NCBI RefSeq assembly: GCF_014203555.1
Contig: NZ_JACHJH010000002.1
Coordinates: forward strand, 92,692-156,691
Length of the DNA: 64,000 nt
Source of the DNA: Streptomyces olivoverticillatus
GTDB lineage: Bacteria; Actinomycetota; Actinomycetes; Streptomycetales; Streptomycetaceae
Direction: 5' to 3'
The notes beneath the pieces are model-generated. The model did not search any database. It saw only the letters and a list, made by a program, of their open reading frames with translations, and had not been told where the DNA came from. The position numbers were made by a program, and so were the translations under genes. Below are positions 55,641 to 63,904 of the stretch, piece by piece. Every line of letters begins with the position of its first letter. Position 1 is the stretch's first letter.

Positions 55641-56039
55641 CTAGATCCGTAGGACGGGGAGCAGCTCGGCGCAGCCCGCGACGGGCACGGGCGGTGCCCT
55701 CGGCGCGAGGGCCTGGGGCAGCCGGGTCTGGGGGAGCGGCGTCCGTGCGGTGCCCGGCGCGGTGAGGGGGTCGGTCTGGACGTGGGTGACGATGCCCTCG
55801 GCGCCCTTGAGGGGCACGTCCTGCTGGCGGCAGGTGCCGCCGGTGCCCGCGGTGCCGGCGTGCGGCCGGACCTCGGGGGCCGGGCTTCCGCCGGCCGGGC
55901 CGTGGGCGAGTGCGGCAGTGACCTGCTCGCCCGCCGATGCGTACGCGGCCGGGCCCGGACCCCACAGGGCCGGGCCGAGGAGAACCGAGAGGAGGAGCAG
56001 GAGCGCTGCGGCTGCCGTCGGGCGGCGGTGCTGCGGCAC
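55641..56039 (-). CDS. Secreted two-cysteine protein in the DsbA/CcdA operon
   Basis: A 132-residue exported protein. The GTG at 56039 follows AAGGAG by 7 nt; an upstream ATG (56087) has no good site. A hydrophobic signal (residues about 8-30) ends near YASA. The mature part is rich in Pro, Ala and Gly and has exactly two Cys, in GTCRQQDV and VAGCAELL, which could form one disulfide. No domain is recognisable. Its place before a DsbA-like gene suggests a client or partner of that system. Confidence 0.6.
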   Translation of the reverse strand: MPQHRRPTAAAALLLLLSVLLGPALWGPGPAAYASAGEQVTAALAHGPAGGSPAPEVRPHAGTAGTGGTCRQQDVPLKGAEGIVTHVQTDPLTAPGTARTPLPQTRLPQALAPRAPPVPVAGCAELLPVLRI

Positions 56040-56103
56040 GTGCCTTCTCCTTCCTCTGCCGGTGCGCGTGACGGATCGGCCCTCCATGCTACGGGCCGCC
56101 GCC

Positions 56104-56589
56104 TCAGACCCCGGCGGCCGCGTCGTCGGCGGCGATCGCGCGCAGGGCGGTGCGCTGACAGAACCAGAGCATGGCCACCGTCAGGGCGCACATCCCCACG
56201 GCGAAGGCGATGTGCCCGGCGGTGGAGACCACAGCCAGCCCGGCCAGGTTGAGCGCCAGGTGGCTGCCGAGGCGGAGGGCGAGGAGCGCGATGGCGACCT
56301 TGCGGGTGTTCTTGCCGCGCCACAGCCGCTTGGCCAGCTTCAGGCGGGGGCGGAGCACGGTCAGGGAGATGACGATGTTGACGACGCCGAGGGCGCCGAG
56401 CACCCACAGGGTCTGCGGGGAGGCCTTGAACAGGTCGTAGGTGGCGGACATCAGGCCCTCGAAGCAGAAGAACCAGACGGGCAGCGGCTTGATCGCCGTG
56501 GTGCCACCGGCCGGGGGCACGTCCTGCTCCGCCGTCTCGGCCGTCATCGTCTCGGTCGCTGCCGTGGGGTTGATCGTCGCGGTGTCCAT
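56104..56589 (-). CDS. Polytopic membrane protein heading the DsbA/CcdA operon
   Basis: A 161-residue protein with three or four membrane segments after a Thr/Ala-rich cytoplasmic N-terminus. PVWFFCFEGLMSATYDLFKA and TAGHIAFAVGMCALTVAMLW are the most conserved-looking parts and contain Cys. I do not recognise the family. It is 64 bp upstream of the two-Cys gene and on the same strand, so an operon role in redox or transport is possible. Confidence 0.6.
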   Translation of the reverse strand: MDTATINPTAATETMTAETAEQDVPPAGGTTAIKPLPVWFFCFEGLMSATYDLFKASPQTLWVLGALGVVNIVISLTVLRPRLKLAKRLWRGKNTRKVAIALLALRLGSHLALNLAGLAVVSTAGHIAFAVGMCALTVAMLWFCQRTALRAIAADDAAAGV

Positions 56590-56695
56590 GGCAAGAATTC
56601 TGCTGGTCGGGGCCGGGCGCGGGCAGATTCGGCTATCACTGGTCACCGATGACATAAGTCATCGGTCGGCTGCCCTCGGGGATGCCGGGAACACG

Positions 56696-56729
56696 ACGAA
56701 GGCCCTCACCGATCGGTGAGGGCCTTCGT
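56696..56729 (-). terminator. Terminator downstream of tRNA-Lys copy 2
   Basis: A perfect palindrome of 34 nt (arms 56696-56710 and 56715-56729, GATC centre), 7 bp from the tRNA end. It is nearly identical to the one after copy 3; the single difference in each arm is compensatory (G-C here, A-T there). Confidence 0.85.
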
Positions 56730-56736
56730 CTGTCTG

Positions 56737-56810
56737 TGCGCCGCCAGGGACTCGAACCCCGGACCCGCTGATTAAGAGTCAGCTGCTCTAACCAACTGAG
56801 CTAGCGGCGC
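56737..56810 (-). tRNA. tRNA-Lys (anticodon CUU), copy 2
   Basis: Identical over all 74 nt to copies 1 and 3. The flanks are shared with copy 3 on both sides (136-bp duplicated cassette, 56684-56819) and with copy 1 only for about nine bases 5' of the tRNA. Confidence 0.95.
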
Positions 56811-56884
56811 CTGCTGACGAGATAAATATACCTGGTCCGAACGGGTGCTCCCAACCACGCGCCCCGCAGGCCCCCGCCGCCCCG

Positions 56885-57646
56885 CTACTGCAGGGTCATC
56901 GACAGCAGCATCGGGGCCGCGTGCCGGTTGAGGGTGTCGGCCGCCTCGCGCAGCCGGTGGGCGTGGCGCACCGGGAGCGAGAGGGCCAGGGAGCCGACCG
57001 TGCGCCCGGCGGTGATCGGCACGGCGGCGCAGACCGTGCCCACCGCGTACTCCTGGAGATCGAGGACGGGGACGGTCGCGGGCTGGGCGTCGAGCTTACT
57101 GAAGAGCACCTTCTCGTTGGTGATCGTCCGGGAGGTGAGGCGGGCGGTCCGGTGCCGGGAGAGGTGGTCGCGGCGGTCGTCGTGGTCGAGCTGGGTGAGC
57201 AGGCACTTGCCGATCGCCATCGCGTGGGCGGCGGAGCGGAAGTCGACCCACTCGTTGACCTTGGGGGTGCGTGGGCCGTCCGCGTACTGGGTGATCCTGA
57301 TCTCGCCGTCGACGTAGCTGCTCAGATAGACGGCGGCGCCCAGCCGGTCGCGCAGCGCCGTCAGCGACTGCTGCAGCTTGCGCTCCAGCGCCTTCTTGCG
57401 GTCGCCGCCCACGGCCAGCAGGGCCAGGCCGTCGCCGAGGACGTAGCCGCCGTCGCCGGTGCGCTCGACGTACTCCTCGCGGCGGAGCATCAGCAGCAGG
57501 TGGGCGAGGTGGCCCGCGGGCAGCCCGGTCTCGCGGGCGAGCTGTTGCTCGCTCACGCCGCCGGTGTACTTGGCGACGGTTTCCAGCACGCGCAGCGCGT
57601 ACTGCACCGAGTGGAACGGTGCGGTCGGCTCGGGCCTGAGCGCCAC
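56885..57646 (-). CDS. IclR-family transcriptional regulator
   Basis: A 253-residue regulator. The N-terminal winged helix (residues about 8-70; ALRVLETVAKYTGGVSEQQL and AGHLAHLLLMLRREEYVER) is followed by the IclR effector domain, including RSAAHAMAIGKCLLTQ and the GTVCAAVPI region. The GTG at 57646 follows GGGGGAG by three or four bases. It is divergent from a luciferase-like monooxygenase gene, with a 9-bp perfect inverted repeat between them, so autoregulation and control of that gene are likely. Confidence 0.9.
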   Translation of the reverse strand: MALRPEPTAPFHSVQYALRVLETVAKYTGGVSEQQLARETGLPAGHLAHLLLMLRREEYVERTGDGGYVLGDGLALLAVGGDRKKALERKLQQSLTALRDRLGAAVYLSSYVDGEIRITQYADGPRTPKVNEWVDFRSAAHAMAIGKCLLTQLDHDDRRDHLSRHRTARLTSRTITNEKVLFSKLDAQPATVPVLDLQEYAVGTVCAAVPITAGRTVGSLALSLPVRHAHRLREAADTLNRHAAPMLLSMTLQ

Positions 57647-57679
57647 GGTCTCCCCCTGACGGTCTCCTCGGGTGTGCCG

Positions 57680-57716
57680 CTCTCCACGATAAAGGTGAAA
57701 AGCCCTGCGTGGAGAG
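57680..57716. promoter_or_regulatory. Inverted repeat between the IclR and LLM genes
   Basis: CTCTCCACG (57680-57688) and CGTGGAGAG (57708-57716) are perfectly complementary with a 19-bp spacer, 34 bp upstream of the IclR start. It is a candidate operator for the adjacent regulator; a hairpin role in the 5' leader is the alternative. Confidence 0.55.
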
Positions 57717-57899
57717 GGGGTTGAACAGATTTCGTGCGGGGTCCGTACCCTGCCGTGGGGCGTGCGGGACGTGGCATATGCCCCCGTCGTACGCCGGAGG
57801 TCGTGCGCCGCCCCGGGAATAACCGGAGAGATACTCCGGTTCGCTTCCCCGGGGGCGCGCACCCGCGCCCCGCACCGTCGAACAGGGAGGCAGGCCGGC

Positions 57900-58991
57900 G
57901 TGGACGGCACACAGGACGACACCATCCGTGCGACACCCCGGGGCAACGCCCCCGTGGCCCTGTCCGTACTGGACCTGGCCCCGGTCGGCAGCGGCCGGAC
58001 CGCGCGGCAGGCGCTCGGTACCACGGTCGAGCTCGCGGCGCTTACCGAGCGGCTCGGCTACCACCGCTTCTGGGTGGCCGAACACCACTCGATGCCGGGC
58101 ATCGCCAGCTCCTCCCCGGCCGTCGTCCTGGCCCACCTGGCGGCGCACACCGAGCGCATCCGGCTGGGCTCGGGCGGCGTGATGCTGCCCAACCACGCCC
58201 CGCTGGTGATCGCCGAGCAGTTCGGCACGCTGGAGGCGCTCGCCCCGGGCCGCATCGACCTCGGCCTCGGCCGGGCGCCCGGCACGGACGGCGCCACCGC
58301 GGCCGCGCTGCGCCGCGAGGACCGGCTCGCCGAGAGCGCGGACGACTTCCCGCAGCAACTGTCGGAGCTGACGCGCTTCCTGGACGACGACTTCCCCGAC
58401 GGGCACCCCTACGCCCGGATCCATGCAGTGCCGGGGCCGGTGCAGGGCCGGGTGCCGGGCGGGGTGCAGCGGGCGGACCGGCCGTCCGTGTGGCTGCTGG
58501 GGTCCTCGGGGTTCAGTGCGCGGCTGGCGGGGCTGCTGGGGCTCCCGTTCTCCTTCGCGCACCACTTCTCGGCCGCCAATACGGTGCCCGCGCTGGAGCT
58601 GTACCGGAACTCCTTCCGGCCCTCCGCCGTCCTCGAGCGCCCGTACGCGAAGATCGGCGTCCAGGCCTTCGCCGCGGACGACGCCGAGGAGGCCCGCCGC
58701 CAGGTCCTCACCGGCGCCCTGGCCATGCTCCGGCTGCGCACGGGACGGCCGGGCCTGATCCCGAGCCCGGAGGAGGCCGAGTCCTACGACTACACCCCGG
58801 CCGAGCGGGAATTCGTCTCCGACTGGCTCCGCAACGTCGTTCACGGCACCCCGGACGAGGTGCGGGAGGGCCTGGACGCCCTGGTGAAGCGGACCGGCGC
58901 GGATGAGCTGATGCTCACCACCAACGCCCATAGCCCCGGGCCGCGCCTGCGCAGCTACGAGCTGATAGCGGACGCGTACGCGATGGGGTGA
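57900..58991 (+). CDS. LLM-class flavin-dependent oxidoreductase
   Basis: A 363-residue luciferase-like monooxygenase (single-subunit, MsnO8-type). [19 protein letters not shown] near residue 60, [20 protein letters not shown], and [20 protein letters not shown] are diagnostic of the group. It uses FMNH2 or F420-like flavin; the substrate is unknown. The GTG at 57900 follows GGGAGG by 9 nt. It is divergent from the IclR regulator and convergent with the GGDEF-EAL gene. Confidence 0.9.
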   Translation: MDGTQDDTIRATPRGNAPVALSVLDLAPVGSGRTARQALGTTVELAALTERLGYHRFWVAEHHSMPGIASSSPAVVLAHLAAHTERIRLGSGGVMLPNHAPLVIAEQFGTLEALAPGRIDLGLGRAPGTDGATAAALRREDRLAESADDFPQQLSELTRFLDDDFPDGHPYARIHAVPGPVQGRVPGGVQRADRPSVWLLGSSGFSARLAGLLGLPFSFAHHFSAANTVPALELYRNSFRPSAVLERPYAKIGVQAFAADDAEEARRQVLTGALAMLRLRTGRPGLIPSPEEAESYDYTPAEREFVSDWLRNVVHGTPDEVREGLDALVKRTGADELMLTTNAHSPGPRLRSYELIADAYAMG

Positions 58992-59022
58992 TGCGCGGCG
59001 GGGCCCGCGCGGCCCCGCCTCT

Positions 59023-60783
59023 TCACGGCCGTGCGCCCGTGTCCAGCAGGGCCGAGATGCGGTCCGCCGGGACCGGGCGGGAGTAGAACCAGCCCTGGCC
59101 CGTGTCGCAGCCGATGCGGCCCAGCCGCTCCGCCTGCTCCGCGCTCTCCACGCACTCCGCGGTCACCGTCAGGCCCAGCCGGTGGGCGAGCTGGACCAGG
59201 GCCTCGACGATCGTCTCGTCGGCCGGGTTGGGGTGTTCGTCGGCGCGGAAGCCGTGCACGAAGGAGCCGTCGAGCTTGAGCGTGGAGACCGGCAGCCGGC
59301 TGAGGTAGGCGAGGTTGGAGTAGCCCGTGCCGAAGTCGTCGATGGCGATGGCGATGCCCATGTCGCTGAGCTCCTGCAGCTGTTGCAGCGGACGGCCCGC
59401 CGAGCCCATCACCGCCGACTCGGTGAGCTCCAGCTGGAGCAGCCGCGGCGGCAGCCCCGTCTCGGCGAGGATCGACGCCACATCCGCCACCAGGTCGGAG
59501 TCCCACACCTGACGCACCGCCACATTGACGCTGACGACGAGCGGTTCGCCGGGGTGGTCGAGCTGCCAGCGCCGCGCCTGCCGGCAGGCGGTGGCCAGCA
59601 CCCAGCGGCCGAGCGGCACGATGGCCCCGGTCTCCTCCGCCAGCCCGATGAACCGGTTCGGCGCGAGCGTCCCGAACTGCGGGTGCCGCCAGCGCACCAG
59701 CGCCTCGACGCCCCGTACGACGCCGTCGCCGAGCCCCACCAGCGGCTGGTACTGCAGCACGAACTCCTCCCGCTCGACCGCCGGGCGCAGTGTGTTGGAC
59801 AGGGCCTGCCGGGTCATCCGGTGGGCGTTGCGCTCGGGGTCGAAGAGGGTCCAGCGGGCCTTGCCGTCCGCCTTGGCCCAGTACAGCGTGGTGTCCGCGG
59901 CCTGCATCAGCTCGGTCGCGTGCGTCCCGGCCGCCGGGCGCTCGACCACGCCGATGCTGGCCGACACCGCCAGCCGCTGCCCGGCCACCTCGAACGGCCG
60001 GGCGAGCGCCGCCTGCACGGCCGCCGCGAGGTCGACGAGCTGCTCGGTGCCCGCCGAGTCCTCCACCAGCAGCGCGAACTCGTCCCCGCCGAGCCGGGCC
60101 ACCAGGTGCCCGTCGGGCGCCGCGCACTCCGACAGCCGCCGGGCCACCGCGCCGAGCAGCCGGTCGCCGGCCCGGTGGCCGAGGGTGTCGTTGACGGCCT
60201 TGAAGCCGTCCAGATCCAGGTAGCACAGCCCGATCCGGCCGCCGCGGCCCGTCGTCAGCTCGGCGGTGGCCAGCGCCGCGGCCAGCCGTTCGAAGAACAG
60301 ACTGCGGTTGGGCAGCCGGGTCACCGGGTCGTGCATCCGCAGGTGGCGCAGGCGCGCCCGCAGATCGCGGCGGTCGCTGACGTCGGCCACCGACAGCAGC
60401 GCGTCGCGGGTCTCGGGCAGCGGGGTGACGGTCACCTCGGCCCACACCCCCTGGCCGCCGGCCTGTCTGATCCTGCGGGTGCAGTGCAGGCGGTCGCGGC
60501 GGCCCAGCAGCACCTCGCGGTAGGCGAGCCAGGTCCGCGCGTCCTCGCGCAGTCCGGTGAGATCGGCGGCGGAGGAGTCCTGGAGCCGGGCGGGGTCGGT
60601 GCCCAGCAGGGCGCCGAGAGCGTCATTGGCGGTGCGTACGAGGCCGTCGCGGCCGACGACGGCCATGCCGAGGTGCGCGGCTCGGAAGGCAGCGCGGAAT
60701 TCCTTCGAAGTGACGTGACGTTGCGTGACGACTGGCGGCGTCGAACCGGGGGCGCCGCCCTGGCCGTCGAGTGTTCCGCTCAA
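59023..60783 (-). CDS. cdgA: PAS-GGDEF-EAL cyclic-di-GMP enzyme (CdgA-like)
   Basis: A 586-residue composite c-di-GMP protein. A PAS-like domain (about 25-140) precedes a GGDEF domain with an intact ARLGGDEF motif. The RxxD inhibitory site that normally precedes it is missing (PDGH in its place). The EAL domain has an intact GVEALVRWRHP, LTESAV and DDFGTGYS, so both activities are possible. The TTG at 60783 follows GGGAG by 6 nt; the frame stays open upstream to 61026. The name follows the remembered S. coelicolor neighbourhood, where cdgA is a BldD target. Confidence 0.85.
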   Translation of the reverse strand: MSGTLDGQGGAPGSTPPVVTQRHVTSKEFRAAFRAAHLGMAVVGRDGLVRTANDALGALLGTDPARLQDSSAADLTGLREDARTWLAYREVLLGRRDRLHCTRRIRQAGGQGVWAEVTVTPLPETRDALLSVADVSDRRDLRARLRHLRMHDPVTRLPNRSLFFERLAAALATAELTTGRGGRIGLCYLDLDGFKAVNDTLGHRAGDRLLGAVARRLSECAAPDGHLVARLGGDEFALLVEDSAGTEQLVDLAAAVQAALARPFEVAGQRLAVSASIGVVERPAAGTHATELMQAADTTLYWAKADGKARWTLFDPERNAHRMTRQALSNTLRPAVEREEFVLQYQPLVGLGDGVVRGVEALVRWRHPQFGTLAPNRFIGLAEETGAIVPLGRWVLATACRQARRWQLDHPGEPLVVSVNVAVRQVWDSDLVADVASILAETGLPPRLLQLELTESAVMGSAGRPLQQLQELSDMGIAIAIDDFGTGYSNLAYLSRLPVSTLKLDGSFVHGFRADEHPNPADETIVEALVQLAHRLGLTVTAECVESAEQAERLGRIGCDTGQGWFYSRPVPADRISALLDTGARP

Positions 60784-61190
60784 CGCTCGCTCCCGCGTGG
60801 CATTGGTTCCGCATGGGGTCCGCACGGGTCCCGTGCGGGGTTCGTATGTCTCGTACGCGTGGTCGGAATAGCGGCAAATGGCCGCCTGTAGGGGGATTCC
60901 GTGCTGGAAGTGTGGCGAGCATAGAGCCCGCGCAGGGACCGTTCCAGCGGCCCGGCCGCGACCAGTGGAGCCGCCGGGTTGGGCCCGACCGTTTCTGTCT
61001 GTCCCTGCGCGTCCATGCACGCTCACGCCTGAGGCTGTATGGCTGCGACTTGTCGATTGACCATTCGTGACCGAGTGTGATGTACCCAGAAGTCGGCTTA
61101 GTCACTCGACTGGGGTAGTGAAACAGGGCATAACACCGCAAATAACAAGAGGGTGGGTGAGGTCTCCCGATTCCGTCCCCGGAGGTCGAC
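60784..61190. other. Promoter region between cdgA-like and M6 peptidase genes
   Basis: 407 bp with two short inverted repeats (61058-61070 and 61102-61121) and a GGAGG site at 61181 for the peptidase. The cdgA frame is open across part of it, so a longer N-terminus for that protein cannot be excluded. I see no other coding sequence. Confidence 0.45.
61058..61070. promoter_or_regulatory. BldD-like box
   Basis: TGACCATTCGTGA fits the outer TNAC-N5-GTNA frame of the BldD consensus, although the inner bases differ. BldD with c-di-GMP represses cdgA in S. coelicolor. The site is 275 bp from the chosen cdgA start but only about 30 bp from the end of its open frame. A related TCACT-N10-AGTGA repeat lies at 61102-61121. 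Confidence 0.4.
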
Positions 61191-62450
61191 GTGGTGCGTC
61201 CGCAGACACCCATGGGAGTGGACCGGCCGCGCCGCCGAGCGGACCGGTCCCGGCTGCGCCGTGCGGGAGCCGTGATCACCAGCCTCTGCGCCATCGCCGC
61301 CACCATGATCGTGACACCGGCGCACGCCGTCGGCCCCGGCGGCCCCTGTGCGCTGCCGCGCAGCGACGCCCATCACTCCGAGGGCCTCGACACCTGGAAC
61401 CCGGACTACCCCCGCCCCACCGGCCGGCTCGACGCCGTGATGGTCTTCCTGTCCTTCCCCGACTCCCGGCCCGTCGTCACCCCCGACCGGCTCGCGGCCG
61501 ACCACTTCCCCGGCACCTCCCGGTTCTTCGAGCGGGCCTCCTACGGGCGGTTCAAGCTGAGCGTCCATCCGGTCAAGCACTGGTTCCAGATGCCGCAGGC
61601 CTCCTCCGCGTACCACATACAGCGCGACTGGGACGGCGATCAGCGCTCGGCCTATCTGCGGGACGCCATCGCGGCGGCCGACGCCGAGGTCGACTTCAGC
61701 CGCTACAGCCTCGTCTACCTCGTCGCCGACCCCGATGCCCCGGGCGTCGACTCCGACGCGACCAAGGTCGTCAACCTCGAAGAGCCCATCGAGGTCGACG
61801 GCAGCCTGCTGCGCCGCGTCGTGACCGTCTTCGAGCACCATCCGCCGGACCGCAACGTGCTCGCCCACGAGACTGGGCACGTCCTGGACCTGCCCGACCT
61901 CTACCACCGGCCCACGGACGGCAAGGGCGACTGGGACACCCATGTCGGCGACTGGGACCTCATGGGCAGCCAGTTCGGGCTGGCCTCGGACCCCTTCGGC
62001 TGGCACAAGTGGAAGCTGGGCTGGCTGGCCGGGCGGCAAGTGGACTGCGTCACCGCGCGCGGCAGCACCCTGCACACGCTGCAGCCGATCGAGGCCCCGA
62101 TGCAGCCGGGCTCGGACGGCCGCACCCGGCTGGTGGTGGTGCGTACGGGCGCGACCAGCGCGATCGCCATCGAGGCGCGCAGTGCGTCCGGCAACGACTC
62201 CGCCACCTGCACCGAGGGGGTGCTGGTCTACCGGGTGCGCAGCGACACGGCCTCGGGCAGCGGGCCGGTGCAGGTGCTGGACGGGCATCCGAACGGGCGC
62301 GCCTGCTGGGGAGAGTCGGTCTACCCGCCGCTCGCGGACGCGCCGCTGGGCGCGGGAGAGTCCTTGAAGGTGCAGCCGGACGGAGTGGAGGTGTCTGTAC
62401 GGGCGCACACGGCGAGCGGGGCGTGGACCGTACGGGTGGGCCGGGATTAG
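61191..62450 (+). CDS. Secreted M6-family metallopeptidase (shorter type)
   Basis: A 419-residue exported protease. The signal peptide ends near AHAV (about residue 47). LAHETGHVLDLPDLYH (HExxH, near residue 226) and GDWDLMGSQFG are typical of M6 peptidases and match the larger enzyme at 3877 in pattern. Paired Cys occur in the C-terminal domain. The GTG at 61191 follows GGAGG by 5 nt. It is transcribed alone and faces the third tRNA-Lys. Confidence 0.87.
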   Translation: MVRPQTPMGVDRPRRRADRSRLRRAGAVITSLCAIAATMIVTPAHAVGPGGPCALPRSDAHHSEGLDTWNPDYPRPTGRLDAVMVFLSFPDSRPVVTPDRLAADHFPGTSRFFERASYGRFKLSVHPVKHWFQMPQASSAYHIQRDWDGDQRSAYLRDAIAAADAEVDFSRYSLVYLVADPDAPGVDSDATKVVNLEEPIEVDGSLLRRVVTVFEHHPPDRNVLAHETGHVLDLPDLYHRPTDGKGDWDTHVGDWDLMGSQFGLASDPFGWHKWKLGWLAGRQVDCVTARGSTLHTLQPIEAPMQPGSDGRTRLVVVRTGATSAIAIEARSASGNDSATCTEGVLVYRVRSDTASGSGPVQVLDGHPNGRACWGESVYPPLADAPLGAGESLKVQPDGVEVSVRAHTASGAWTVRVGRD

Positions 62451-62479
62451 CTCCCGTCCCCGGGGGTGCCGGGCATACG

Positions 62480-62513
62480 ACAAAGGCCCTCACCGATCGG
62501 TGAGGGCCTTTGT
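62480..62513 (-). terminator. Terminator downstream of tRNA-Lys copy 3
   Basis: A perfect palindrome (arms 62480-62494 and 62499-62513, GATC centre), 7 bp from the tRNA. It can also end the M6 peptidase transcript, whose stop is 30 bp away. Confidence 0.85.
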
Positions 62514-62520
62514 CTGTCTG

Positions 62521-62594
62521 TGCGCCGCCAGGGACTCGAACCCCGGACCCGCTGATTAAGAGTCAGCTGCTCTAACCAACTGAGCTAGCGGCGC
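62521..62594 (-). tRNA. tRNA-Lys (anticodon CUU), copy 3
   Basis: Identical to copies 1 and 2 over 74 nt, with the duplicated flanks described for copy 2 (136-bp cassette at 62468-62603). Confidence 0.95.
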
Positions 62595-62650
62595 CTGCTG
62601 ACGTGGAAGACTTTAGCACCCTGATCCGGTGGAAAGAAAATCCGCATGTT

Positions 62651-63265
62651 TCAGCCGGGCGTGAGCAGGGGTAGGCCGGGCGCACGGACCGGGACAGGGG
62701 CCCCATTCTGGGCGGAATCTGCCCTTCCAGTTCGGGAGGCGCGTACGCAGGCCCACAGCAGCACGTCCGGGCCGGGGAGCCAGGGGTGGCGGGCCGCCGG
62801 GGCGACCAGCCAGCGGGTGGGGGGCGGGGAGGGCTCGCTCTCGCCGGGCGGGCATAGCGCGGGGACGGTCACGGCGTCGCCCACGCCGTGGCACAGCAGC
62901 GGGGGCAGGTCCTCGCCGCGGCCCGCCCACTCCTCCCAGCCGAGCAGTGCGGGCAGCCGCTGGGCGGTGCCGGGGGCGGCGAAGACCAGCAGCCGGCCGC
63001 GCTGGGCGGCGACCGGGCCGGAGCCGGGGCCCGCGGACCACAAGCGGTCCAGCATCCGGCGGCCGAACAGCGTGGGGGCGCTGATCACGTCGAACGCGCT
63101 GCCGCAGGGCAGGACAAGGCAGGCCGTGGGGTTGTCGGACCACAGGGCCTGCACGCTGCGGGGGAAGCGGCTGGCCGAGGCGAGCCAGTCGGCCCCGGCG
63201 GGGGTGACGCAGGCGGCGGTGTGGGTGTGCGGGGCGGGGTGCGGATCGTACAGCCGGGTGCTCAT
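62651..63265 (-). CDS. Hypothetical protein, possibly primase/polymerase-like
   Basis: A 204-residue protein of a streptomycete type that is sometimes annotated as bifunctional DNA primase/polymerase, N-terminal. Recognisable stretches are GADWLASASRFPRSVQALW and LVLPCGSAFDVISAP (residues about 25-70), and PGPDVLLWACVRA near the C-terminus. I cannot see a catalytic Asp motif of primases, so that annotation is doubtful. The ATG at 63265 has a weak ribosome site. It lies just 5' of the third tRNA-Lys on the same strand. Confidence 0.6.
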   Translation of the reverse strand: MSTRLYDPHPAPHTHTAACVTPAGADWLASASRFPRSVQALWSDNPTACLVLPCGSAFDVISAPTLFGRRMLDRLWSAGPGSGPVAAQRGRLLVFAAPGTAQRLPALLGWEEWAGRGEDLPPLLCHGVGDAVTVPALCPPGESEPSPPPTRWLVAPAARHPWLPGPDVLLWACVRASRTGRADSAQNGAPVPVRAPGLPLLTPG

Positions 63266-63366
63266 GCCCCTATGGTCGGAGGCGGGGCGGGGGCCACTCG
63301 GGGTACTTCCCGGAATTCGGGACAGGGCCGGGTGCGGTGCGCTACTTTGCCCCGCCGCATATGCCA

Positions 63367-63395
63367 ACGGCCCATGATCGGGGACCATGGGCCGT
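63367..63395 (-). terminator. Hairpin terminator after the hypothetical gene at 63401
   Basis: Arms 63367-63376 and 63386-63395 form a perfect 10-bp stem with a 9-nt loop, 6 bp downstream of the stop codon on the minus strand. Confidence 0.65.
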
Positions 63396-63400
63396 CCGGG

Positions 63401-63769
63401 TCAGTCGACCGGGGTACTGCTGCCGCGCAGCAGGTCGCGGCCGAACTCGACCATCTTCTTCGTGTAGTCCTCGCTCCACTCGGCGCGGGCCGCGATCACT
63501 GCCGTGGGCAGTCTGTCGAAGCGCCGGGGATCGGCGAGCTGGGCCGCCGCCACCGCCTGGTACTCGGTCGCCCGGTCCGCGGCAGCACGGAAGGCCAGCG
63601 CCAGCTCGGTCGAGCGGGCCAGCAGCTCACGCGGGTCCTCGATCGATTCGAGGTCGAAGAAGTGCTCCGGATCGGCGACGGCCTCGGGTGGCTCGAAGAG
63701 CAGCTGCGCGGGCTTCAGGCGCCGCGGACCGCTGTCCTGCGCGCCGGGAGCCTGCTTCGGCTCGCACAT
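63401..63769 (-). CDS. Conserved small hypothetical protein
   Basis: A 122-residue soluble, acidic, helical protein with PRRLKPAQLLFEPPEAVADP near the start and VIAARAEWSEDYTKKMVEFG toward the end. The ATG at 63769 is chosen because GGAGG lies 7 nt upstream; two upstream in-frame ATGs (63775 and 63805) are less well placed. No function is known to me. Confidence 0.6.
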   Translation of the reverse strand: MCEPKQAPGAQDSGPRRLKPAQLLFEPPEAVADPEHFFDLESIEDPRELLARSTELALAFRAAADRATEYQAVAAAQLADPRRFDRLPTAVIAARAEWSEDYTKKMVEFGRDLLRGSSTPVD

Positions 63770-63904
63770 GTACATACCTCCAGGATCGTCTGCACCGTCA
63801 TCCATTGTCCTGCCGCGCGCAAGTGCGCCCCCGGACCCCGAACACACGCCGGGGTGCACCGGACCCTGAACATGCGCCGGGGTGCGGAAGCCCACGACCG
63901 CGCG

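Noticed and set aside
62651..63265. Calling this gene a DNA primase/polymerase
   Set aside because: The annotation is used for homologues, but I see no catalytic acidic motif, so only a hypothetical call is given.
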